Assembly (NCBI GenBank): GCA_947631505.1
Contig: CANRLR010000002.1
Location: forward strand, 124,001-188,000
From: an uncultured Lachnospiraceae bacterium
GTDB lineage: Bacteria > Bacillota > Clostridia > Lachnospirales > Lachnospiraceae
Direction: 5' to 3'
Length of the DNA stretch: 64,000 bases
Part shown: in pieces, positions 35,101 through 43,275 of the stretch
Numbering within the stretch: the stretch's first letter is position 1
Layout: each line of letters starts with the position of its first letter
Program-made: the position numbers and the translations under genes
Notes under the pieces: generated by a model
The model's input: the letters and a program-made list of their open reading frames with translations, nothing else
Databases searched by the model: none
What the model was told of the DNA's origin: nothing

Positions 35101-36846
35101 TTACGGCTCTTCGGTAAGCAGGCCTACGGTAATCCTGCCGATTTTGGTCCAGCGGGTTATGTCGTCTGCCGTATTCCCGGTTTTACTGATGCCATTTGGC
35201 AGGAAGTATGCCGTTCCGGCAGTTTCCTTCCCCTGCCCTTCCTCTGCGCCTTTGTTGTTATCCGCAGTGGCAAGTGCCAGGTAGGCGGGCGCAGAGCCGG
35301 CAGCCGCCGTAAAATCTGTATCTGCATCGTCTGCGTTTGCCGTAAATTCTCCTGTGACGTCCGTATAGCTGTCTGTTCCAGCGAAAGACAGGGTGGCATA
35401 TACCTCTGCATTGGAATGGTTGGTAACCGTAATGCGGTTGATGTCAGCCTGCTTGTCAGCAAGAGCTTTGCCGTGTACATTGTCATAGATAAGCCAGCCT
35501 CTGCCTTCTTTGGTCTTGTGTTCTTCTGCGTCCCATGAGGTATTCTCATACTGGAACGTCATGGCGCCCCATTCCACGTCTACTGAGTATACTTTGCCGT
35601 CTCTGGTAAAGCCCTGTACGTCAATCTCTGTGTCAGAATCCGGGAGGGCGTCCGTGTGGTAGCTGCCGCTCTTTCCATCGTCTTCGCCGGGATGATCCGG
35701 ATTGGATGGTTCCGTGCCGCCGCCTGATCCGTCAAGGCCGAGCTCCTTCAGAACCGCATCGGTGCTTTTTTTGTATTCATCGGCAGTCATGCCGACAACG
35801 CACCAGCCGGACAGTTCGCGTATCTTAATTTTTCTATGATCGATAGGATTTGTACTATCATTTTCGACGGTTTCCGGGTACACACGCTGCATCATGTGAG
35901 TTTTGCTGATTGTAGTATTAAACGAGATACCAGTAGCGTAAGAGAATGGCCCATAGTCCCCCTCATCGTTAGGGGCAATGCCATATCCGGCTATCGTACC
36001 ACCATCAAAGACACTAGTCGCATCGGAAAGATATACTCCGGTACCTGCCTCTGAACTGAGCGCCTTAGCTGTTACGGTTCCTCCCTGCATGGCAAATTTT
36101 CCGGTGTCGTAGAAGTCAGCCCCGGTATTCCATCCGGTAAGGTTCAGCGTAGGACCTGTCCCATCTTTATTCCCGATATAGACATTGTTTCTGCCTTGTA
36201 TGGTCATTCCCGTCCCGAGATTCGCCTCTCTGACAGAGCCGTCAATGTGGCTGCCGTCAGACAGATTATAATCATAGGCTGTACCCTTTGTGGATGTAGA
36301 GGTAAGCGTTCCGTCTCCGGTAATAGTAAAGGATTTGTCATCACTTCCCCCCCACGTTGATATGAAGCAGATTCCGCTCATCCCTGTCTCTGACGGGAGG
36401 ATATCGTCGGGAACGAATTCGCTTCCATCCTTATAATAGTAATAGACAGCCACTCCTTCGGAGTCAAAGCTGTTATTGCCGGTGATGACCAGATGCCTCA
36501 CTGTATTCTCGCCGGCGAACAGAGAATAACGGGCTATCGGCTGCTCTGGGTATTCTTCATTATTCTTACGAACCTCGTGGTAGTGGTCCTTATCAATGTG
36601 GACGCCGTTCAGGTACAGGGTATTTGTGGATACATCATACCTTGCAGTGGGTTCTCCGTTCGAGCCGTTCTCGCCAAATATGTTGCCGGCGTTTTCGCTG
36701 GTGACGCGGGTGCTGCCAATATACAGGTCATACTCCGCAGCATAAGCCGTGGAAGAACCTGCAAAAAGCATCAGAAGCATCAGCAGACAGAAGACCGATA
36801 TGGCTGTCATTCTGCAAAAAGCTGTGTTCTTTTGTCCGTTCGTCAT
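35101..36846 (-). CDS. Secreted beta-helix protein with WGAMTF-type domain (cassette gene 1)
   Basis: A 581-residue exported protein. The signal peptide is about 1-36 (TAISVFCLLMLLMLFAGSSTAYA). The beta-helix-like N-terminal part starts YDLYIGSTRVTSENAGNIFG with TNTLYLNG, a pattern common in surface proteins with carbohydrate-binding-like repeats. A Gly/Ser/Pro/Asp hinge (about 400-430) leads to a C-terminal domain (about 430-581) homologous to the whole mature part of the next gene. ATG 36846 is chosen because AGGAGGTG precedes it. It is first of the minus-strand cassette, 47 bases before the next gene. It probably builds or decorates a surface structure; that is inference. Confidence 0.8.
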   Translation of the reverse strand: MTNGQKNTAFCRMTAISVFCLLMLLMLFAGSSTAYAAEYDLYIGSTRVTSENAGNIFGENGSNGEPTARYDVSTNTLYLNGVHIDKDHYHEVRKNNEEYPEQPIARYSLFAGENTVRHLVITGNNSFDSEGVAVYYYYKDGSEFVPDDILPSETGMSGICFISTWGGSDDKSFTITGDGTLTSTSTKGTAYDYNLSDGSHIDGSVREANLGTGMTIQGRNNVYIGNKDGTGPTLNLTGWNTGADFYDTGKFAMQGGTVTAKALSSEAGTGVYLSDATSVFDGGTIAGYGIAPNDEGDYGPFSYATGISFNTTISKTHMMQRVYPETVENDSTNPIDHRKIKIRELSGWCVVGMTADEYKKSTDAVLKELGLDGSGGGTEPSNPDHPGEDDGKSGSYHTDALPDSDTEIDVQGFTRDGKVYSVDVEWGAMTFQYENTSWDAEEHKTKEGRGWLIYDNVHGKALADKQADINRITVTNHSNAEVYATLSFAGTDSYTDVTGEFTANADDADTDFTAAAGSAPAYLALATADNNKGAEEGQGKETAGTAYFLPNGISKTGNTADDITRWTKIGRITVGLLTEEP

Positions 36847-36918
36847 TGTTTTCACCTCCTTTTGTTTTTTTTTTTTGCAGACGCAGGCACATACCATGCC
36901 TGTCCTGTGTGGATTGAT

Positions 36919-36945
36919 TTTATAGGATTTTTTGCGGAATGTAAA
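36919..36945 (-). promoter_or_regulatory. Candidate promoter of the minus-strand surface cassette
   Basis: On the minus strand TTTACA (36945-36940) and TATAAA (36924-36919) are spaced by 15 bases and lie about 75 bases before the first cassette gene. The short spacer makes this weak. A long A-run on the minus strand (about 36867-36878) precedes the ribosome binding site. Confidence 0.35.
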
Positions 36946-37048
36946 GTAGTTTGGAACGGATTGCATTTTTGGAGGTATGGATTGTATCTCTTTGCTGATG
37001 TGATATCTTTTAGTTGAATTTTGAGAATGAGGAAGGAGGAAGATTTAA

Positions 37049-37216
37049 ATGGAGAAAATTGATTTGGGTGTCAAAAGTAGGAATTATAATAATCAGGAAA
37101 AAACTGCACAAAACATACTTTCGGATAGTGATGAAAAGTCATGAATATTGCTAAAAAGAATATTGGCAGTAATCTTAAGTGTCTGATTGGCAGGCGAGAG
37201 AAATCATTACGATAGA
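37049..37216 (+). pseudogene. Two tiny frames, possible decayed XRE regulator
   Basis: ATG 37049 has an excellent binding site (GGAAGGAGGA) and encodes 31 residues ending at TGA 37144. ATG 37141 overlaps that stop and encodes 24 residues (MNIAKKNIGSNLKCLIGRRE...) ending in a TAG. The second frame looks like the first helix of an XRE-type regulator, and after one frame change it continues IEYMGIPQKL before another stop. I read it as a degraded regulator at the island edge. The rest of 36946-37268 shows nothing further. Confidence 0.35.
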
Positions 37217-37268
37217 GTATATGGGGATACCGCAGAAATTATAGAGGATTGTCTGGAGGCATATATGG

Positions 37269-37332
37269 TATAATGTATCGTAAGAAAATGAAAAAGCACA
37301 GAACAAATGTTCAATTTTGTTCTGTACTTTTT
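37269..37332 (+). promoter_or_regulatory. uvrBA control region: -10, LexA box and hairpin
   Basis: TATAAT lies at 37269-37274; its -35 is poor (TTGTCT with a 14-base spacer). GAACAAATGTTC (37301-37312) is a LexA-like palindrome with the same core as at 11560. It forms part of a 17-position stem (37291-37307 with 37316-37332, one mismatch) followed by T residues, so the site may also act as an attenuator or as a terminator for upstream transcripts. Confidence 0.6.
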
Positions 37333-37385
37333 TTGATAGAGGTGTTATACTGCTTATAGCAGTCAAAGTAAGGAGTGGTTTTCAT

Positions 37386-39374
37386 ATGGCAGAGTTCAAA
37401 CTTCACAGCGAATACAAACCTACCGGCGACCAGCCGGAAGCGATAGAAGCTCTTGTGAAAGGATTTCAGGAGGGCAATCAGTTCCAGACTTTACTAGGTG
37501 TCACAGGTTCCGGCAAGACCTTCACGATGGCGAATGTCATCCAGCAGCTGAACAAACCCACATTGGTAATCGCGCATAATAAAACCCTCGCGGCACAGCT
37601 TTACGGCGAGTTCAAGGAGTTCTTCCCTGAGAACGCAGTGGAATACTTTGTCTCCTACTACGATTACTATCAGCCGGAGGCCTATGTACCATCCACAGAT
37701 ACTTATATCGAGAAAGATTCTGCCATTAATGATGAAATTGATAAACTTCGTCATTCTGCTACAGCAGCATTGACCGAGCGGCGGGATGTTATTATTATCG
37801 CCAGTGTTTCCTGCATATATGGTTTGGGAAGTCCGATTGATTATCAGAATATGACCGTTTCACTGCGTCCGGGAATGGAGAAAGACCGGGATGAAGTAAT
37901 CCGGCGGCTGGTGGATATCCAGTATACCCGGAATGATATGGATTTTCACCGCGGTACGTTCCGCGTGCGGGGGGATGTAGTAGAAATTTTTCCTGCATCT
38001 GCTACGGACAAGGCAATCCGGGTAGAATTTTTTGGGGATGAAGTAGACCGAATTCAGGAGATTGACGTATTGACCGGAAATGCAACTGCGGATCTGGAAC
38101 ATATGGTAGTATTTCCGGCATCCCATTATGTGGTTGCACCAGATAAAATGGAAAAGGCGATTGTTGGTATTGAAAAAGAATTAAAAGAACGGGTAAAATA
38201 TTTTAAGAGTGAAGATAAATTAATTGAAGCACAACGAATTTCAGAACGAACTCATTTTGATATTGAAATGCTCCGGGAAACCGGTTTCTGTTCCGGTATT
38301 GAGAATTATTCCATGCATTTGAACGGACTTCAGCCAATGGAGACCCCTATGACACTGCTGGATTATTTTCCGGATGACTTTCTGATTTTAGTGGACGAGT
38401 CCCATATTACAATTCCTCAGGTCCGGGGGATGTATGCCGGTGACCAGTCACGAAAAAATACGCTGGTAGAGTTTGGCTTTCGTCTGCCGTCTGCCAAAAG
38501 TAACCGGCCACTGAATTTTGAAGAATTTGAAGGACATATTAATCAGATGCTTTTTGTATCGGCTACTCCATCCGACTATGAATCCGGGCATGAGCTGCTT
38601 CGGACGGAGCAGATCATTCGTCCTACGGGACTTTTGGATCCCGAGGTGGAAGTTCGTCCGGTGAAAGGGCAAGTGGATGATCTGTTGGGAGAAATACGGA
38701 AAGTTACGGATAAAAAAGGAAAGGTTCTTGTGACAACTTTGACAAAGCGGATGGCGGAGGATTTGACGAAGTATTTGAAAGAAGTAGGGATTCGGGTTCG
38801 CTATCTTCATTCAGACATTGACACATTGGAGCGTTCTGAGATAATTCGTGATATGCGGATGGATGTTTTTGATGTGCTTGTCGGAATCAATCTTCTGCGG
38901 GAAGGACTGGATATTCCCGAAATTCAGCTTGTGGCAATTTTAGATGCAGACAAGGAAGGCTTTCTTCGTTCCGAGACCTCATTAATACAGACGATAGGAC
39001 GGGCGGCACGTAATGCGGAAGGCCGGGTCATTATGTATGCTGATTCGGAGACGGATTCTATGAAAAAAGCAATTGGTGAAACAAACCGGAGACGCAAAAT
39101 CCAGCAGCAATATAATGATGAGCATGGTATAATGCCACAGACAATTAAAAAAGCAGTAAGAGATTTGATCCGTATTTCCAGAAAAGCAGAGACGGATATT
39201 ACAGAAGAAGAGAAATCCCCGGAATCTATGAGCCGGGAAGAACTGGAAACGGCTATCAAAAAGAGAATGAAAAAAATGAATCAGGCGGCAGCAGAACTGA
39301 ATTTTGAGCTGGCAGCCGAACTGCGTGACCAGATGTTAGTATATAAAAAGCATTTGCAGGAGATAGACGAATAA
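37386..39374 (+). CDS. uvrB: Excinuclease ABC subunit UvrB
   Basis: DNA damage-verifying helicase-like subunit of nucleotide excision repair. The 662-residue product has Walker A ([13 protein letters not shown], about residue 40), the beta-hairpin region ([20 protein letters not shown]), DEXX-type LVDESH, helicase motif VI (QTIGRAARN) and a C-terminal UVR motif ([13 protein letters not shown]) that contacts UvrC. ATG 37386 follows AAGGAGTG; the upstream extension would cover the control hairpin. uvrA follows 15 bases later. Confidence 0.97.
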   Translation: MAEFKLHSEYKPTGDQPEAIEALVKGFQEGNQFQTLLGVTGSGKTFTMANVIQQLNKPTLVIAHNKTLAAQLYGEFKEFFPENAVEYFVSYYDYYQPEAYVPSTDTYIEKDSAINDEIDKLRHSATAALTERRDVIIIASVSCIYGLGSPIDYQNMTVSLRPGMEKDRDEVIRRLVDIQYTRNDMDFHRGTFRVRGDVVEIFPASATDKAIRVEFFGDEVDRIQEIDVLTGNATADLEHMVVFPASHYVVAPDKMEKAIVGIEKELKERVKYFKSEDKLIEAQRISERTHFDIEMLRETGFCSGIENYSMHLNGLQPMETPMTLLDYFPDDFLILVDESHITIPQVRGMYAGDQSRKNTLVEFGFRLPSAKSNRPLNFEEFEGHINQMLFVSATPSDYESGHELLRTEQIIRPTGLLDPEVEVRPVKGQVDDLLGEIRKVTDKKGKVLVTTLTKRMAEDLTKYLKEVGIRVRYLHSDIDTLERSEIIRDMRMDVFDVLVGINLLREGLDIPEIQLVAILDADKEGFLRSETSLIQTIGRAARNAEGRVIMYADSETDSMKKAIGETNRRRKIQQQYNDEHGIMPQTIKKAVRDLIRISRKAETDITEEEKSPESMSREELETAIKKRMKKMNQAAAELNFELAAELRDQMLVYKKHLQEIDE

Positions 39375-39389
39375 AGGAAGGAAACAGAC

Positions 39390-42236
39390 ATGAAAGATAA
39401 CATGGATAAAAAACGTATGATTCGCATTCGTGGTGCGAAGGAGCATAATTTGAAGGATATAAGCTTAGATATTCCGAGGGATCAGTTTGTTGTATTGACG
39501 GGGCTGAGCGGTTCCGGTAAGTCTTCACTCGCTTTCGACACAATCTATGCGGAGGGGCAGAGAAGATATATGGAGTCATTGTCCTCTTATGCCAGGCAAT
39601 TTCTTGGTCAGATGGAAAAACCGGATGTGGAGAGTCTGGAGGGACTGCCGCCGGCAATTTCAATTGACCAAAAATCGACCAATCGGAATCCTCGTTCTAC
39701 CGTAGGCACTGTGACGGAGATTTATGATTATTATCGTCTGCTCTATGCCCGTGTGGGAATTCCTCATTGTCCAAGCTGTGGAAAGGAAATAAAGAAACAG
39801 ACGGTAGACCAAATGGTAGATGAAATTATGAAACTGCCGGAAAGAACGAAAATTATGCTGTTGGCGCCTGTTGTCCGTGGACGGAAGGGGGAGCATGTCA
39901 AAGTTCTGGACAAGGCAAAGAAGAGCGGGTATGTCCGGGTAGTTGTGGATGGTAACCAGTATGATTTAAGTGAAGAGATCAAACTGGAAAAAAATAAAAA
40001 GCATAACATTGAAATTGTGGTAGACCGTCTGATGATTCGGGAGGGAATCGAAAAGCGTATGACGGATTCCATTGAAAATGTATTAAAATTAGCGGATGGC
40101 CTGATGATTGTGGATGTTGTTGGAGGAGAGCCAATGAACTTCAGTCAGAGTTTTTCCTGTCCGGATTGCGGAATCAGTATAGATGAAATCGAACCGCGAA
40201 GTTTTTCTTTTAATAATCCGTTCGGTGCCTGTCCGGTATGTCATGGAATTGGTTACAAAATGGAATTTGATGAGGATTTAATTATTCCTGATAAGAGTCT
40301 GTCGATTGCAGAAGGGGCTATTGCAGCACCGGGCTGGCAGTCCGTGGTGAAGCCCGGAAGTTATAGCCGTTCTATTTTAGATGCCATGGCAGATTTTTAT
40401 GGATTTTGTCTGGATACACCATATCAGGAGTATCCGCAGGACATTCATGATTTAATTTGGCTGGGAACAGGAGGACAGCGTGTAGAAGTCCATTACACAG
40501 GACAGCATGGGAAGGGTGTTTATCATGTTGCCTTTGAAGGACTGCTGGGCAATTTACAGAAGCGTTACCGGGAGACCGGTTCAGAATTGTCCAAACAGGA
40601 ATATGAATCCTTTATGCGTATTACTCCTTGTAGTGAATGCGGGGGAAGGCGACTGAAAAAAGAATCGTTGGCAGTGACGGTGGCAGATAAAAATATATGG
40701 GAAATCTGTAATATGCCTATTTTAGATCTGAAGACTTTTATGGACAATATGGAACTCTCCAAACGCCAGCAGCAGATTGGACGATTGGTTTTAAAAGAAA
40801 TCAAATCCCGTCTGGGATTTCTGGTTGACGTCGGGCTGGATTATTTAAGTCTTGCGAGAGCGACAGCGAGTTTGTCCGGTGGAGAGGCACAGCGTATCCG
40901 GCTCGCCACTCAGATTGGTTCAGGGTTGGTAGGAGTTGCTTATATTTTGGATGAGCCGAGTATTGGACTTCATCAAAGAGATAATGATAAATTAATTGCT
41001 ACCCTGAAAAAATTGCGTGACCTTGGCAATACCCTGATTGTTGTAGAGCATGATGAGGACACGATGCTTGCGGCGGATTACGTGGTAGATATTGGTCCGG
41101 GGGCAGGAAAAAATGGTGGAGAGGTCGTGGCTGAGGGAACCGCGGAAGAGATTATGAAAGTGCCGGAATCTATTACAGGACAGTATTTAAGTAAAAAAAT
41201 TGAAATTCCGATTCCGTCCAAGCGGCGGAAACCTTCAGGGTATCTGTCAGTGAAAGGAGCGGAGGAAAATAATTTAAAGAAAATAAATGTAAAAATTCCT
41301 CTTGGAGTGATGACATGTGTAACGGGAGTTTCCGGCTCAGGTAAAAGTTCTCTGGTCAACGAGATTTTGTGCAAAAGTCTTACAAGGACATTGAACCGTG
41401 CCCGATGTATACCGGGCAGGCACAGAACGATTGAGGGGGTGGAACAATTAGATAAAGTAATTAATATTGACCAGTCCCCAATCGGAAGAACACCACGCTC
41501 CAATCCGGCAACCTATACCGGAGTTTTTGATATGATACGTGATCTGTTTGCTTCCACACCAGATGCTAAGGCCAAAGGATATAAAAAGGGCCGGTTCAGT
41601 TTCAATGTAAAAGGAGGACGGTGTGAAGCCTGCTCCGGAGATGGAATTTTAAAAATTGAAATGAATTTTCTGCCGGATATTTATGTGCCATGCGAGGTCT
41701 GCGAGGGCAGACGGTATAACCGGGAAACGCTGGATGTGAAATATAAAGGGAAAAGCATTTTTGATGTATTGGATATGACCGTAGAAGAGGCATTAGACTT
41801 TTTCAGGCATATTCCGAGTATTCACCGAAAAATTCAGACGTTGTATGATGTAGGGCTCTCCTATGTCAAACTTGGGCAGCCATCGACTACATTATCTGGT
41901 GGAGAGGCACAGCGTATCAAGCTGGCAACCGAATTGAGCAAGCGGAGTACCGGAAAGACCATTTATATTTTGGATGAGCCGACAACAGGGCTGCATTTTG
42001 CCGACGTCCACAAACTTATTGAGATTTTACAACGTCTGACAGAAGGTGGAAATTCCGTCGTTGTCATCGAGCATAATCTGGATGTTATAAAGACAGCAGA
42101 CTATATTATTGATATGGGACCGGAAGGTGGAGAGAAGGGCGGTACGGTTGTGGTACAGGGAACGCCGGAACAGATTGCCCGGTGTGAACAGTCTTACACA
42201 GGATATTACATGAAAAAGATGTTAGGAGAGAGGTAG
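39390..42236 (+). CDS. uvrA: Excinuclease ABC subunit UvrA
   Basis: The damage-recognition ATPase of nucleotide excision repair. It has 948 residues with two ABC modules: Walker [14 protein letters not shown] (about 35) and [13 protein letters not shown] (about 645), and signatures [12 protein letters not shown] and [12 protein letters not shown]. Zinc ligands are seen in CPDCGI...CPVCHG (first module) and CEACSG...CEVCEG (second module). It forms an operon with uvrB and ends four bases before the next gene. Full length and intact. Confidence 0.97.
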   Translation: MKDNMDKKRMIRIRGAKEHNLKDISLDIPRDQFVVLTGLSGSGKSSLAFDTIYAEGQRRYMESLSSYARQFLGQMEKPDVESLEGLPPAISIDQKSTNRNPRSTVGTVTEIYDYYRLLYARVGIPHCPSCGKEIKKQTVDQMVDEIMKLPERTKIMLLAPVVRGRKGEHVKVLDKAKKSGYVRVVVDGNQYDLSEEIKLEKNKKHNIEIVVDRLMIREGIEKRMTDSIENVLKLADGLMIVDVVGGEPMNFSQSFSCPDCGISIDEIEPRSFSFNNPFGACPVCHGIGYKMEFDEDLIIPDKSLSIAEGAIAAPGWQSVVKPGSYSRSILDAMADFYGFCLDTPYQEYPQDIHDLIWLGTGGQRVEVHYTGQHGKGVYHVAFEGLLGNLQKRYRETGSELSKQEYESFMRITPCSECGGRRLKKESLAVTVADKNIWEICNMPILDLKTFMDNMELSKRQQQIGRLVLKEIKSRLGFLVDVGLDYLSLARATASLSGGEAQRIRLATQIGSGLVGVAYILDEPSIGLHQRDNDKLIATLKKLRDLGNTLIVVEHDEDTMLAADYVVDIGPGAGKNGGEVVAEGTAEEIMKVPESITGQYLSKKIEIPIPSKRRKPSGYLSVKGAEENNLKKINVKIPLGVMTCVTGVSGSGKSSLVNEILCKSLTRTLNRARCIPGRHRTIEGVEQLDKVINIDQSPIGRTPRSNPATYTGVFDMIRDLFASTPDAKAKGYKKGRFSFNVKGGRCEACSGDGILKIEMNFLPDIYVPCEVCEGRRYNRETLDVKYKGKSIFDVLDMTVEEALDFFRHIPSIHRKIQTLYDVGLSYVKLGQPSTTLSGGEAQRIKLATELSKRSTGKTIYILDEPTTGLHFADVHKLIEILQRLTEGGNSVVVIEHNLDVIKTADYIIDMGPEGGEKGGTVVVQGTPEQIARCEQSYTGYYMKKMLGER

Positions 42237-42239
42237 CTT

Positions 42240-42821
42240 ATGTACTCGTTTTTTGCTATGATGGCACGGATGAAATATATTGAACGCTGGGCATTGATGC
42301 GGAATGCTAATAAAGAAAATGTGAGTGAACATTCTTTAGAGGTGGCAATGCTTTCCCATGGATTGGGGATTATTGCTAATGAGCGGTGCGGGAAAAGAGT
42401 AGATGTCAACCAGATTGCTCTTATGGGTCTGTATCATGATGCCAATGAAATCATTACCGGGGATATGCCGACACCGGTAAAATATTATAACGAGGATATC
42501 AAGGAAGCCTATAAGCGGGTTGAGGATGTGGCAAGCCATACAATGCTGAATAAACTGCCGGATTATATGAAGAAATATTATGAACCGGTATTTTTCCCCA
42601 AAAAGGATTTTGAATATGAGTGGAAAATTGTAAAGGCGGCAGATAAGCTGTCTGCACTTATGAAATGTATGGAGGAATTGAGGATGGGGAATCAGGAATT
42701 TAAAACAGCGGAGCAGACGACACAGAAAGCATTGGAAGAAATGCATATGGAAGAAGTTCAAATATTTATGGAAGAGTTCCTGCCGGCATATTCGCTGACT
42801 TTGGATGAATTGCAGAATTAA
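42240..42821 (+). CDS. yfbR: HD-domain 5'-deoxynucleotidase, YfbR-like
   Basis: A 193-residue metal-dependent phosphohydrolase that removes phosphate from deoxynucleoside monophosphates in the cytosol. HD-family ligands are seen in NVSEHSLEVAML, LMGLYHDANEIITGDMPTPVKYY and VKAADKLSALMKC. The opening MARMKYIERWALMRN is typical of YfbR. It starts four bases after uvrA and is 15 bases before acpS, so it is likely co-transcribed. Substrate preference is from the family. Confidence 0.9.
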   Translation: MYSFFAMMARMKYIERWALMRNANKENVSEHSLEVAMLSHGLGIIANERCGKRVDVNQIALMGLYHDANEIITGDMPTPVKYYNEDIKEAYKRVEDVASHTMLNKLPDYMKKYYEPVFFPKKDFEYEWKIVKAADKLSALMKCMEELRMGNQEFKTAEQTTQKALEEMHMEEVQIFMEEFLPAYSLTLDELQN

Positions 42822-42836
42822 GGAATGGAGGGTAAC

Positions 42837-43202
42837 ATGGAACAGATTATCGGAGTCGGAGTAGATAATATTGAGATCAGCCGTGTTTTAAAGGCGGCCG
42901 AAAGAGAGCATTTTAGAAAAAAATACTATTCGGAAAAGGAACAGGAAATTATAGGGCAGAGAAAAAGCTGTGTAGCTACAAATTTTGCGGGAAAAGAAGC
43001 AGTAGTAAAAGCATTGGGGACCGGATTCGTTGGAATTGAGCCAAAGGAAGTGGAAATATTGAGACAGGAAAATGGTGCTCCTTATGTCCGGTTACACGGG
43101 GGAGCAAAAAGAATCGCGGAAGAAAAGGGTGTATCGGAAATTTTTATTTCCCTGACCGATTCGAAAGAATTGGCAACAGCATTTGTTATATGTGGGAAAT
43201 AG
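42837..43202 (+). CDS. acpS: Holo-[acyl-carrier-protein] synthase
   Basis: Transfers 4'-phosphopantetheine from CoA to apo-ACP for fatty acid synthesis. The 121-residue product has the two family signatures: GVGVDNIEISRV (magnesium Asp) and FAGKEAVVKALGTG (catalytic region), plus the C-terminal ISLTDSKELATAFV. ATG 42837 follows GGAGGG; a start 12 bases earlier would lie on that site. A long hairpin follows. Confidence 0.95.
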   Translation: MEQIIGVGVDNIEISRVLKAAEREHFRKKYYSEKEQEIIGQRKSCVATNFAGKEAVVKALGTGFVGIEPKEVEILRQENGAPYVRLHGGAKRIAEEKGVSEIFISLTDSKELATAFVICGK

Positions 43203-43225
43203 AAAAGGAGTTGAAATCAAATGAT

Positions 43226-43255
43226 GTTGGGGGCAAAAGGTATTTTGCCCCCAAC
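43226..43255. terminator. Convergent intergenic hairpin
   Basis: A perfect 13-bp stem, GTTGGGGGCAAAA and TTTTGCCCCCAAC with a GGTA loop, sits between acpS and the convergent ABC permease gene. It lacks a T-run on either strand, so it is called a terminator from position and stability only. Confidence 0.55.
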
Positions 43256-43275
43256 TGATGTCCACGGATTGCGGG

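Noticed and set aside
36493..37017. Plus-strand 174-codon frame opposite the first cassette gene
   Set aside because: Antisense to a signal peptide and beta-helix region that are clearly coding; no binding site.
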